Position numbers and translations under genes: made by a program. Shown one piece after another: positions 26,009 through 35,901 of a stretch of 64,000 nucleotides of DNA (within the stretch, counting starts at the first letter, position 1; each line of letters opens with the position of its first letter). Source of the stretch: Lottia gigantea (Eukaryota > Mollusca > Gastropoda > Lottiidae); assembly GCF_000327385.1 (NCBI RefSeq), contig NW_008710694.1, positions 1,004,450 through 1,068,449 on the forward strand, written 5' to 3'. Below the pieces are notes generated by a model. The model was not told the DNA's origin. It ran no database searches and saw nothing but the letters and a program-made list of their open reading frames with translations.

Positions 26009-27814
26009 ATGAAGACATTACTCCTAATTCTTGTGTCACCTCTTTTGGTTTCGTTTTGTGAAGCCAATAAAAAGTTTGGAGTGTATCATTTAGATTGGTT
26101 ATGTTTAGATGAAGGTATATACGCTAGGAATGTACCGTGGGATTGTTCAGGATATATCATATGCAGTGCGGGAATTGCTTACTCTTTCCACTGTCCGGCA
26201 TCCCAGACTTACAATGCCGTACTATCAACATGTGAATATGTTAAAAACTATGGTACCAATGATTGCATTCAAAATCCATTTAGTAAGTACTGTTGGTCGT
26301 AGTACATTAATTAATTTAACAGGTGTGAAAATTTATGAGTGATATGTTGAATAATTTTCTCAGCCAACCATACATTCACAGACGGACTTACCAATTCTGG
26401 GCCCTCGGATTCTATGGATAAAAACCTTTATGCTGATATGATGGTCAGACTGCAAATCCTGAGCTAGACAAAAGAGACGGGGCTCTCCCAGCTTTTACCC
26501 TCACTGTACCCAATGTTCACGTCGACATATGATATATATAGAAGTGCCCGAATTTGCTATAAGTGGAGTCAAAGGGTCCCTTTATTCCACGTCGACACAG
26601 TTCCTTTAAACTTTTTGTTTCATTATTTCAGATTATTTAGATATGTTATGTTTGTATAACCCTGGAGCTAAGATTGAGAGTCAAGAAAGCTGCGCTCAGT
26701 ATTTTGACTGTTCTCAACGATCAAGTACATGGCAGTTTTCAAAATATGTTTTAGAATGTCCATATCCAGATCTGTTCTCATCCAAAACGGGAAGATGTGA
26801 AAACTTTAGAAATGTAAAATGTGGTGCCAGAAAAGAACCAAAAGCTCCATGTAAGTCTTTTTTAAACAACCCATCCTGTCCCACCTTTGCTACGATTTTC
26901 AGATTCTGTAGTTTATAGATCTTTAGAATCTATATTCTATAATCTTTAGAATCTGTAGTCTATAGATCTTTAGAATCTATATTCTATAATCTTTAGAATC
27001 TGTTGTCTATAGATCTTTAGAATCTATATTCTATAATCTTTAGAATCTGTAGTCTATAGATCTTTAGAATCTATATTCTATAATCTTTAGAATCTGTTGT
27101 CTATAGATCTTTAGAATCTATATTCTATAATCTTTAGAATCTGTAGTCTATAGATCTTTAGAATCTGTATTCTATAATCTTTAGAATCTGTAGTCTATAG
27201 ATCTTTAGAATCTGTAGTCTATAGATCTTTAGAATCTATATTCTATAATCTTTAGATTCTGTGGTCTATAGATCTTTAAAATCTGTAGTCTATAATCTTT
27301 AGTATCAGTAGACTATAATCTTTAGAATCTGTAGCCTATAGATCTTTAGAATCTGTAGCCTATAGATCTTTAGAATCTGTAGTCTATAGAACTTTAGAAT
27401 CTGTGGTCTATAGATCTTTAGAATCTGTCGCCTATTGATCTTTAGAATCTGAAGTCACCCGATCGTTAGAATTTGTAGTCACCCGATCGTTACAATTTTA
27501 AAGCCTACCTTGACCATAATGACCAATAGAATTCCCTTTATAAGTAAAAGGCCGCAATCACTTTAACATTTTTCCATTCCATTTTATTCTTTATTGCAGG
27601 TGATTATGTGCAATATAAACAGATCTGTGCGGACCCAGGAAAGTGCAGCCCGTGTAACAAACGACACCCAACATGTTTAGGGTATAAAAACGGATTTCAT
27701 CCCATTCCCACGTCTTCCAAATATTTCATGTTCTGTTTTCGAGAAAGGACTCTGCTTGTGAAAAAATGTCATTCCAACACGTCGTTTTCATACAAGACAT
27801 CGAGATGTGTTTGA
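26009..27814 (+). CDS. Secreted chitin-binding protein with three peritrophin-like domains
   Basis: Three exons (26009-26282, 26632-26850, 27600-27814) join in frame to a 235-residue protein. Residues 1-19 are a signal peptide (MKTLLLILVSPLLVSFCEA). Three cysteine-rich modules follow, about one per exon. The first has CLDEG...YIICSAG...FHCPASQTYNA...C. The second has CLYNPGA...YFDCSQR...LECPYPDLFSSKTGRC. The third has CLGYKNGFHPIPTSSKYFMFC...KKCHSNTSFSYKTSRC. The spacing and the aromatic-x-x-C positions fit chitin-binding type 2 (peritrophin-A) domains. It is therefore inferred to be extracellular and to bind chitin, for example in shell matrix, gut lining or radula. An acceptor site just before the ATG (cattTCAG, ending 26003) suggests an upstream 5' UTR exon. 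Intron 2 is filled by a minisatellite. The specific orthologue is not recognised. Confidence 0.85.
26914..27490. repeat. Minisatellite, 47-bp unit, inside an intron of the chitin-binding gene
   Basis: AATCTTTAGAATCTGTAGTC recurs at 26941 and 26988 and onward with a 47-bp period. Each unit is made of two ~23-bp halves (TCTATAGATCTTTAGAATC and TCTATAATCTTTAGAATC). Units decay toward 27490. The array starts about 60 bp after the exon 2 donor. Confidence 0.9.
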
Positions 27815-28306
27815 TGAACAATCTACTCAGTTATTTGTGTTGAACTGAAATGGACAAGTGAACCAAATCAGTTTTTGTGGGTTAAGGACTTAAATTATTT
27901 TATTTTGTACACATCATTCAAATTTCGCTCATATCACCATAGTCTATACTATTTTTCCTTCATTTAAACAACGAGTGTTTCCCATGAAAGATATGGATGA
28001 ATTACTATAATAACGTGATTCACATTAACCATTAAATCATTTTGTGTTTTGTAATATTAATAGGATAAAGAAATATGAAAAGAATATTTGTTCTATTTTA
28101 TATTGTCAAAATATTTTACAATTCTAAGATCTGAAAATAAGGAGTTTTTATGCTCCAATTGGATGTCTGATGCCTTCTTCTGGTTTTTATTATGAGAACA
28201 ATCGTAATGATTTTCTACTTGTATTGATTTGCTGCATTCTGACACATAATTTTGTGTAGAAAATAGATAAGATTAACCTTAGGCTCCACCACTGGAGATT
28301 CTAGAC
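27815..28306. other. Gene-free stretch after the chitin-binding gene
   Basis: This includes the 3' UTR of the chitin-binding gene. No clear AATAAA is seen close to the stop. AT-rich, with nothing else recognised. Confidence 0.4.
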
Positions 28307-28883
28307 TACTATAGTTATTTATATAGACACAGCTTTATGGANNNNNNNNNNNNNNNNNNNNNNNNNNNNNNNNNNNNNNNNNNNNNNNNNNNNNNNNNNN
28401 NNNNNNNNNNNNNNNNNNNNNNNNNNNNNNNNNNNNNNNNNNNNNNNNNNNNNNNNNNNNNNNNNNNNNNNNNNNNNNNNNNNNNNNNNNNNNNNNNNNN
28501 NNNNNNNNNNNNNNNNNNNNNNNNNNNNNNNNNNNNNNNNNNNNNNNNNNNNNNNNNNNNNNNNNNNNNNNNNNNNNNNNNNNNNNNNNNNNNNNNNNNN
28601 NNNNNNNNNNNNNNNNNNNNNNNNNNNNNNNNNNNNNNNNNNNNNNNNNNNNNNNNNNNNNNNNNNNNNNNNNNNNNNNNNNNNNNNNNNNNNNNNNNNN
28701 NNNNNNNNNNNNNNNNNNNNNNNNNNNNNNNNNNNNNNNNNNNNNNNNNNNNNNNNNNNNNNNNNNNNAAACCGTCGAAACGTTGCATAAAANTTTAACC
28801 AGTGATTGTCGTTCCATAAAGCTGTGTCTATATATCGTACTCACAATTGCTAAATGCCATTCAAAGACTTTACTATAGTTATT
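28307..28883. mobile_element. Retroelement-like insertion containing an assembly gap
   Basis: A 13-bp direct repeat, TACTATAGTTATT, flanks the segment (28307-28319 and 28871-28883) and looks like a target-site duplication. Inside it, TATAGACACAGCTTTATGGA at the left is the inverse of TCCATAAAGCTGTGTCTATA at the right. The right part includes CGTCGAAACGTTGCATAAA. A related right part lies at 60790-60925. Variable target duplications, inverted ends and a GAAACGTTGC segment recall Penelope-like elements, but this is tentative. Bases 28342-28768 are N. Confidence 0.5.
28342..28768. other. Assembly gap (run of N)
   Basis: 427 unknown bases, plus a single N at 28793. The gap sits between inverted repeats, a common reason for assembly failure. 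Open frames drawn through it mean nothing. Confidence 1.
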
Positions 28884-29968
28884 GTCTGGAGATCCTATAC
28901 TTCTATATTGATTGACTGAAGATTCTAGACTACCGGTAGGTCTTGCTTCGGTATTGGTAGTTGCGGTGATTGCTGGTGGTTTCTAGACTTCTATAAACTA
29001 TAGACTGTAATAAAATTGAAAGTCCGCGTCAGAAAGGATACAGGGGGCAATGCCTACAACTAAACACCATACACCGTGTAATACTTGCCCTTCCAAACAA
29101 TCAAGTCTTACTACGGGACAGTGTCAGACTAGCCAATGTATCACGTTGAGAGTTGTTCTAAATGCTTTGTTGATTTCGTTTTGTTTTACAATATTGTAAA
29201 GTAGTCTAATGTACGCATCACGACCTTGACATTGATGCAATGATTACTTCCGGATGTGAATTAAAGATAAATCGCATTATTTATTGCTGTCATTTTTAAA
29301 GGGTAATTGTTTAAAATCTGCTTTAAGCCTAAGGTAGCATTTATAACCAACCGATATTTAGTCATTATACTTTTACCGTGAATTTACAAAGATCAATTTT
29401 CAATCAATTTTCTGAAACTGGAAGTGGAAGGAAGGGAAATAAAACAGCTTGTCTTGTTTCACTTTCAGAAAGTAAAATCCTACATTTCATTGACTATAAG
29501 GCCCTAAAACATTCTAAAACAAATAGACATGTGTCTGCAAATTGGCACTGTTGCTGTTTCGCCCCCTTGCCTTCCCGTAGAACTATTGGTTTGAAATTTG
29601 GCAGAGAGGTACTTGTATGTGTCCTGAATAGTGAATATTCAAAGCTTATTTCAGACAATTCTAACGCTTCCTTCCATTTTAAATTAATTTTCAAAGTGTT
29701 TAACTGACTGAAACTTTATAATGGCGAAATGGCAGGGGGACGTAACTCATTTGTTTAGTCGTACTCGAGTCGTTTCGACCAAATTATAAATATTTCACAG
29801 CGGTTATATTATTGAGTCAAAACTCAGGGGTTCATGACAATAGTTTATCTGGGAAAGATCAGTACCAAGAGATTTGACCAAGGACCAGCTGGTAAACAAA
29901 ATAGTTGCTTCTTTTTTTTTTTTTTTAATTTTTAGAGTTTGCTTCTTCCTTCTTATTTTTTATTATCA
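28884..29968. other. Region upstream of FUNDC1
   Basis: No coding exon is recognised. Short frames exist on both strands at 29378-29707 without a known domain. A short repeat (CTGGGAAAGATCAGTACCAA at 29850, followed by TTTGACCAAGGACCAGCTGG) recurs in altered form near 55845-55895. The FUNDC1 promoter and a 5' UTR exon probably lie here. Confidence 0.35.
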
Positions 29969-29995
29969 GAGTTTGAATCTTTTAGTAATAGAAAT

Positions 29996-31695
29996 ATGGC
30001 TCATTACAACAGAAGAGCTGAACCACACTTTAACACAAATATACCTGGCACTAGAAAAATACCACGTAACAATCATGACGATGATGATGATGATGATGAA
30101 GAATATGAAATTTTAGATGTAACTAAATATGACGGTTGGATTGAAAAGATGTTTGGTGATATTTCTAAACAGACAGTAGCTAAACAAGCTGTTATTGGTA
30201 CAGGATCTGGCTGGTATGTGTTTTAAGAAGAGAATGACATTTATTGTGAGAAGATACATTTTTGTTTTTCATAAGAGTAGAGAACAACTTGTAGGGAATT
30301 CTTGCTTTCTTTTACACCTCAGTCACACATTTTATATCATTTCAATTATTGCCAATTCATAAACATATTTATCTTTGACAAGTTTGATGGAAACTGTAAA
30401 ATGTATAGAATTCACTTATAGATGTTTTCGAGTTTCTGGGCATTTTGTAGTTATATTATCAATGAAACTTCAGAAACCCTTGATTTTGAAGCTTGGCAAA
30501 AATGTATACGTGAACTCTATACATTTTACAGTTTCAATCAAACATGCAAAATCAGAATTATATTCTTATGAATTGACATTAAAGGAGATAAAATTGCTGT
30601 GTTATTTTGATATTTTCTGAATTTATATACTGGTAAATTATATATAATCTGCCTACTTATAGGGTAGCTGGATGGTTGTTTATGAAAGTTGGTAAAGTAG
30701 CTGCTGCATCTATTGGACTCACTGTCTTATTAGTTCAGGTTTGTTTACATTGAATATGGTATATATATGATTTCAAAATACTATGATATATAGATATTTA
30801 TTACTACTTCAGTAGTTCGTATTACATATTTACTATGTAGAAAATGGAATATGAATATATATATATGAAATACTGATGAATAAAATAGGCAATTGCTTGC
30901 ATCTGTTTGCAGGTTTCCATGTTTTTTTTGTCTTTTTTTTTATATATTTTAGACCACATTGAACTAGCCATTCCTTCAAATTGCAATACAGTAAATTTGG
31001 CCATTGTTTGGTTGTGTTAACATATTTTATTTTTTATGACACTCATAGAGAGGAAATAATATTATTTGATGTATAAATATTGATGTTGAATTTTATGTAT
31101 TATTGAAGGTTGCTCAGCATCAGGGTTATTTAACTATTAATTGGAGTCAGTTTCAATCAAGTGTTGTTAAAGCTAGAAGACAAATGGAAAAATCAGCTAG
31201 AAAACATGTTCCTGGTCTCACTTCTAATGTAAGCTTTCTTAATGTTATAATTTCCACTCATTTATTTACCATTTGTTAAGAGGGTTATTAACTCATGAAA
31301 TGTGTATGAGAGCCAGTCTGATTTTCACAATTTTGTTCATTGCGTTTGAAAGTTTAAAAGAAGAGACGTATTTTCTTGAGACACTTCCATATATATAGCA
31401 ATGACATCTATAGAAATAGAAAAAGAAATTCCTAGTTATAGATATTTTTGAGGGAATTTTGTGATTTTCCTACATTTCTAGTACTTCTGGAGACTATTTA
31501 TGTTTCAAGACTCAAATTAACCCCCCAAAATGGTGCATCTGTCCCTTTTAGACTTAATATAGATTTTTTAGGATATAACAAATGAATTGGTGCATTTCAA
31601 TTGTTTTATTTTTTCAGTTCCAACATTTTTTTAGAAGAAATATTGTATTAGCTGGAAGTTTTACTGGTGGATTTTTAATGGGACTTGCATTTTAA
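29996..31695 (+). CDS. FUNDC1: FUNDC1, FUN14 domain mitophagy receptor
   Basis: Four exons (29996-30213, 30663-30738, 31109-31228, 31618-31695) join in frame to 163 residues; human FUNDC1 has 155. The N-terminal part is cytosolic and acidic (seven Asp, residues 28-34). It is followed by the LC3-interacting motif YEIL (37-40) in the same context as the human YEVL. The FUN14 domain follows, with GTGSGWVAGWLFMKVGKVAA, a central amphipathic stretch (HQGYLTINW) and the final membrane segment NIVLAGSFTGGFLMGLAF at the C-terminus. The known protein sits in the outer mitochondrial membrane and recruits LC3 during hypoxia-induced mitophagy. I chose the ATG at 29996 because the frame above it contains an acceptor site (TTATCAG, ending near 29970). 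FUNDC2 is the alternative within the family; the conserved LIR fits both. The gene is convergent with CMC4. Confidence 0.93.
31343..31550. mobile_element. MITE family B, truncated copy in FUNDC1 intron 3
   Basis: The right part is clear (TAGTACTTCTGGAGACTATT, then CCCCCCAAAATGGTGCATCT and GTCCCTTTTAG). The left part is degenerate. It matches 54722-55019. It lies wholly within an intron. Confidence 0.65.
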
Positions 31696-32630
31696 TGTTT
31701 GTGAAATAGTCTAGTCAGAGAAAAAGATGGTGCTTTACTATTCAAGTATTTAAAAACAATATACTCAACAGCCCTCATTCTTCACTAGATTTGAAATAAT
31801 AGCCAGTTCTGATGTGACAAATAACACTATACTTGACAGACCTTATTCTTGAATTATTAAGAAGTTCTGATGTGAAATATTGTGTGATAGGTATTTAGTG
31901 GCTGACTGTAATAGAACACAAGTCGTGATGGAAGAATACAATAGCATTATTTCTATAACATGATGTTTCAAAGTGAAGGAATATAACTACTGATATGATT
32001 TCATTCGGAATCAGGGATAAAATCACTGCAACTCGTCGCCAGGAATGTATTGGTGCTGGGGCTCAGATTTTGTATTCAGAAAATATTAAGAATTAAAGGT
32101 CCAGAGAACTCATTTCTGACAATTTTTAGCTGTTAAAATGTATCTTTTTGATTTGGTAGAAAGAAACTGTAAATGAATCAATCTCTGCTGAACTGAGGAA
32201 GGTTTTGCTAGGGCTTTATTCTCCCTTGCTGGGGCCCTGCCGCCACGGACCCCACCCTAACGCAGGGGCTGAATCACTGTGTTGATAGAAGTGGACCAAA
32301 TACATTTAAGTCAATGTTTGACAAGAACTGTTTAACAACAGACTGTGCATTTGACTATATTTAACAGCTGGTGGAATATTAGTGGTTTTCTCCATTGATT
32401 TTGCTTGAAAATTTAAACCAAATCAAATATATCCTGCAGAAACAGTTTTAAAACATGGTTTTATATATAGTAAATTTTGAAAAAAACATTATTAGTGAGT
32501 GTGGAACAAGAATTGATTTAAGATCATTGGTAAAACAGGATCCAAAACATATTTTGTTTATTTCGTACTGTTTTAGAGACGTTTAGATTTAGAATAATGT
32601 ATGATGTTATATATAAAATAATATATGTGC

Positions 32631-32636
32631 AATAAA
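32631..32636 (+). terminator. FUNDC1 polyadenylation signal
   Basis: AATAAA about 935 nt after the FUNDC1 stop codon. It is the most convincing signal before the convergent CMC4 gene, whose own signals are at 32977-32989 on the other strand. Confidence 0.55.
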
Positions 32637-32976
32637 GATGTTTTGTAAATAACTCACTGTGAACTGATCTTGCATTTCTTAATTAAACTGATTAATTGAT
32701 TGCAATGATGTCAAACTCATTTCTTGTACCTTTCTATAGTTGCATGAATATAATTTTGTACATCTGGGTCTGGGGCCTTATTCTTGAAAACTTGTGATGA
32801 TTTTAGTGTTTCAGTCATCAATCACTAAAATCTATTTGAAATTTAGTTTTACTATCCATTCAGAATTTCTTAATTCTTAAAATCAGAATTTTATTTAAGT
32901 TAAGTTTTGGAGAATAAGGCCCCTGAATAACTTAAAACACGAACCATCCACTTAATTTCCAACTCAAATATAATAA

Positions 32977-32989
32977 TTTATTCTTTATT
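32977..32989 (-). terminator. CMC4 polyadenylation signals (two)
   Basis: TTTATT at 32977-32982 and at 32984-32989 on the plus strand give two AATAAA signals on the minus strand, about 235-245 nt after the CMC4 stop codon. Confidence 0.55.
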
Positions 32990-33222
32990 TCATCAACAAT
33001 CAACTTGCTTAAACACTGGCATTCAATTAGTAATTAAAAGGAAGCCATTGCTATTTCTGTATGTATACAACTAGCAGGGCTTGTTTCTCATCCATCACAA
33101 AATTCTTGTTTTGTCCTAAAATCCCTTAATAATTCTGATTCCCTCCTAAATAATGTATTTATATTCTCAAAAACTAAAGAATAAATCCTGAGATACATGA
33201 GTTTTTTCGTTTTTTTTGTAAC

Positions 33223-33644
33223 TCAAGAAAGGTTTTTGTGTGATTTTTCATATTTTATTCCATCACAGCACCCTGATAATTTCCCAAACTTTTCACAACA
33301 TTTCTTCATGTCTTCTAATACTGATTCACATTTACTTTCTTGGTAATTATTAGCTGAAACAAACAGAAAAAGAAAATGATATTAAAGTCGTTAGCTCCAG
33401 TAACAAGTAATTTTTTTTAATTTTCATGTTAATTGCCATCACAATTCTCAATTTTTTGTTTCGTGCTATGGTGTAGAGATCCATCTTGTGGGATAGTGCT
33501 TGAATCTGGTATTTGGTTGGCTTCAATATGAAGTCAAATATTTTCCCTTTAACAACATTACAAAAGATACAACATATAGGAATTACCTTGCAGACATTTC
33601 TGTATGGCACAAGCTTGTTTCTGACATGGGTCTGTTTTTGGCAT
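33223..33644 (-). CDS. CMC4: CMC4 (p8MTCP1), twin CX9C mitochondrial protein
   Basis: Two minus-strand exons, 33644-33587 and 33353-33223, join in frame to a 62-residue protein; human CMC4 has 68. The first exon reads MPKTDPCQKQACAIQKCLQ, nearly identical to human MPQKDPCQKQACEIQKCLQ. The second reads NNYQESKCESVLEDMKKCC. Cysteines 7 and 17 and cysteines 28 and 38 form the two CX9C motifs. Cys12, Cys39 and Cys50 match the extra cysteines of the family. Proteins of this type fold as a helical hairpin and are imported into the mitochondrial intermembrane space by MIA40. Each exon is too short for routine open-frame searches. A 31-kDa-free, lone CMC4 frame is expected here: no MTCP1 oncogene homologue is seen. 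Confidence 0.95.
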
Positions 33645-34335
33645 TTATAATATCTAGAAAGAAAATAAGCAAATTATAGGTTATGTTTCTAGAAATCAAT
33701 ATATGAAACCATGGTATGTATGGAAAAACATGGCAAGCACCTTTACATAATATGTAGACATCATAATCATGTTAATTTCTATAACTGATAACAGTCAGTC
33801 TTGTTTGTTAAGGAAGGATTAACTTTGACAGTCTCATTATTTAGAATTTGTTTTGAAATCTACTGTGACCTATAATATCAAAAAAAATATCTGAATTGAT
33901 TTACTCAATTTAAAGGTGAAAGGTCAATATACATTAATTCAACTCTTCTATATCAGTTTGCTCAAAGCCTATCTTATCTCTATTTATCTTGTGTTATAAT
34001 TTGAGGAGAAATTTTGCTGATAATTTCATAAAACTCAACATTTAGGTATACCATATATTTGTGTATATAGTGGACAGTTTTTTACCCTAAAATAAGAAAC
34101 AATCCAAAGTGGGGGTGCGTAGACAACATTGCTCTTGTGTTGTTCTTACATAGTTATAACATTTTATCACAACACTATATCAATATCAATATTGCCAAGC
34201 CACCATTTAGTTATTGTGTGTGCTATAATGGAATATCCACAGTGTTCGGTGACCTCAAGATATAATGGGATATAGTTTTTCAATCACTTGTGAAGTATAC
34301 CTTCCGATATTAAGCAGGACTTCACTTCAGGACTT

Positions 34336-35535
34336 TCACCATTATTATTGATATTATGATGTCACCATTATTATTGATAGTATGATGCTACCATTATTAT
34401 TGATATTATGATGCTACCATTATTATTGATATTATGATGTTACCATTATTATTGATATTATGATGTCACCATTATTATTGATATTATGATGTTACCATTA
34501 TTATTGATATTATTATGTTACCATTATTATTGATATTATGATGCTACCATTATTATTGATATTATGATGTTACCATTATTATTGATATTATGATGCTAAC
34601 ATTATTATTGATATTATGATGCTACCATTATTATTGATATTATGATGTTACCATTATTATTATTGATATTATGGTGTCACCATTATTATTATTGATATTA
34701 TGATGTTACCATTATTATTATTGATATTATGTCACCATTATTATTATTGATATTATGATGTCACCATTATTATTATTGATATTATGGTGTCACCATTATT
34801 ATTGATATTATGATGTTACCATTATTATTATTGATATTATGTCACCATTATTATTATTGATATTATGATGTCACCATTATTATTATTGATATTATGATGT
34901 TACCATTATTATTATTGATATTATGTCACCATTATTATTATTGATATTATGATGTCACCATTATTATTATTGATATTATGGTGTCACCATTATTATTGAT
35001 ATTATGATGTTACCATTATTATTATTGATATTATGTCACCATTATTATTATTGATATTATGATGTCACCATTATTATTATTGATATTATGGTGTCACCAT
35101 TATTATTGATATTATGATGTTACCATTATTATTATTGATATTATGTCACCATTATTATTATTGATATTATGATGTCACCATTATTATTATTGATATTATG
35201 GTGTCACCATTATTATTGATATTATGATGTTACCATTATTATTATTGATATTATGTCACCATTATTATTATTGATATTATGGTGTTACCATTATTATTAT
35301 TGATATTATGGTGTCACCATTATTATTGATATTATGATGTTACCATTATTATTATTGATATTATGATGTCACCATTATTATTATTGATATTATGGTGTCA
35401 CCATTATTATTGATATTATGATGTTAGCATTATTGTTATTGATATTATGTCACCATTACCATTATTGATATTATGGTGGCCCCATTATTATTGATATTAT
35501 GATGTTACCATTATTATTGATATTATGATGCTATT
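34336..35535. repeat. ATT-rich satellite with 110-bp higher-order repeat
   Basis: The basic unit of 26-29 bp is CCATTATTATTGATATTATG followed by ATGTTA, GTGTCA or similar. Unit length varies by whole ATT triplets. From about 34921 the landmark TTATGTCACC recurs at 34921, 35031, 35141 and 35251, an exact 110-bp higher-order period of four subunits. The array lies between CMC4 and FBXL6, which are both on the minus strand. Confidence 0.95.
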
Positions 35536-35901
35536 GATCATTAAGGCTCTGCAATGGCTGGGAAATTATGAAAGTAGTTATTCTCATGGGTAAATTTAGG
35601 GATGGCATAAGGTCATAAAGATGAAGAAACAACACAATTTAAACTAGGCTAAATCCTTTTTTTATCAAAATAAAATTTAAACATTATACTGGTATTACAT
35701 TTTGTATTATACTCAAAAATTGTCATGACAATAAAAATACATCAGAGTGCATACACGATACAACTAAATTACCATTACATTTTAAATGTCCTTGGTGAGG
35801 ACTATATCTCTTTGGCAGCAGCAGCTGGTCTAATGGGATTTTAATTGTAAATAAATGGCTTGGATTAGGTGGTTTAGCTAATACATAGCCGACTATAACT
35901 G

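Noticed and set aside
22618-27490. Regular repeat arrays considered as CRISPR
   Set aside because: Units are directly adjacent with no unique spacers, and the genome is eukaryotic.
28315-28844. Frames of up to 169 codons
   Set aside because: They consist almost entirely of N bases.
29378-29707. Opposed frames on both strands upstream of FUNDC1
   Set aside because: No domain, no splice context and AT-rich composition like intergenic DNA.
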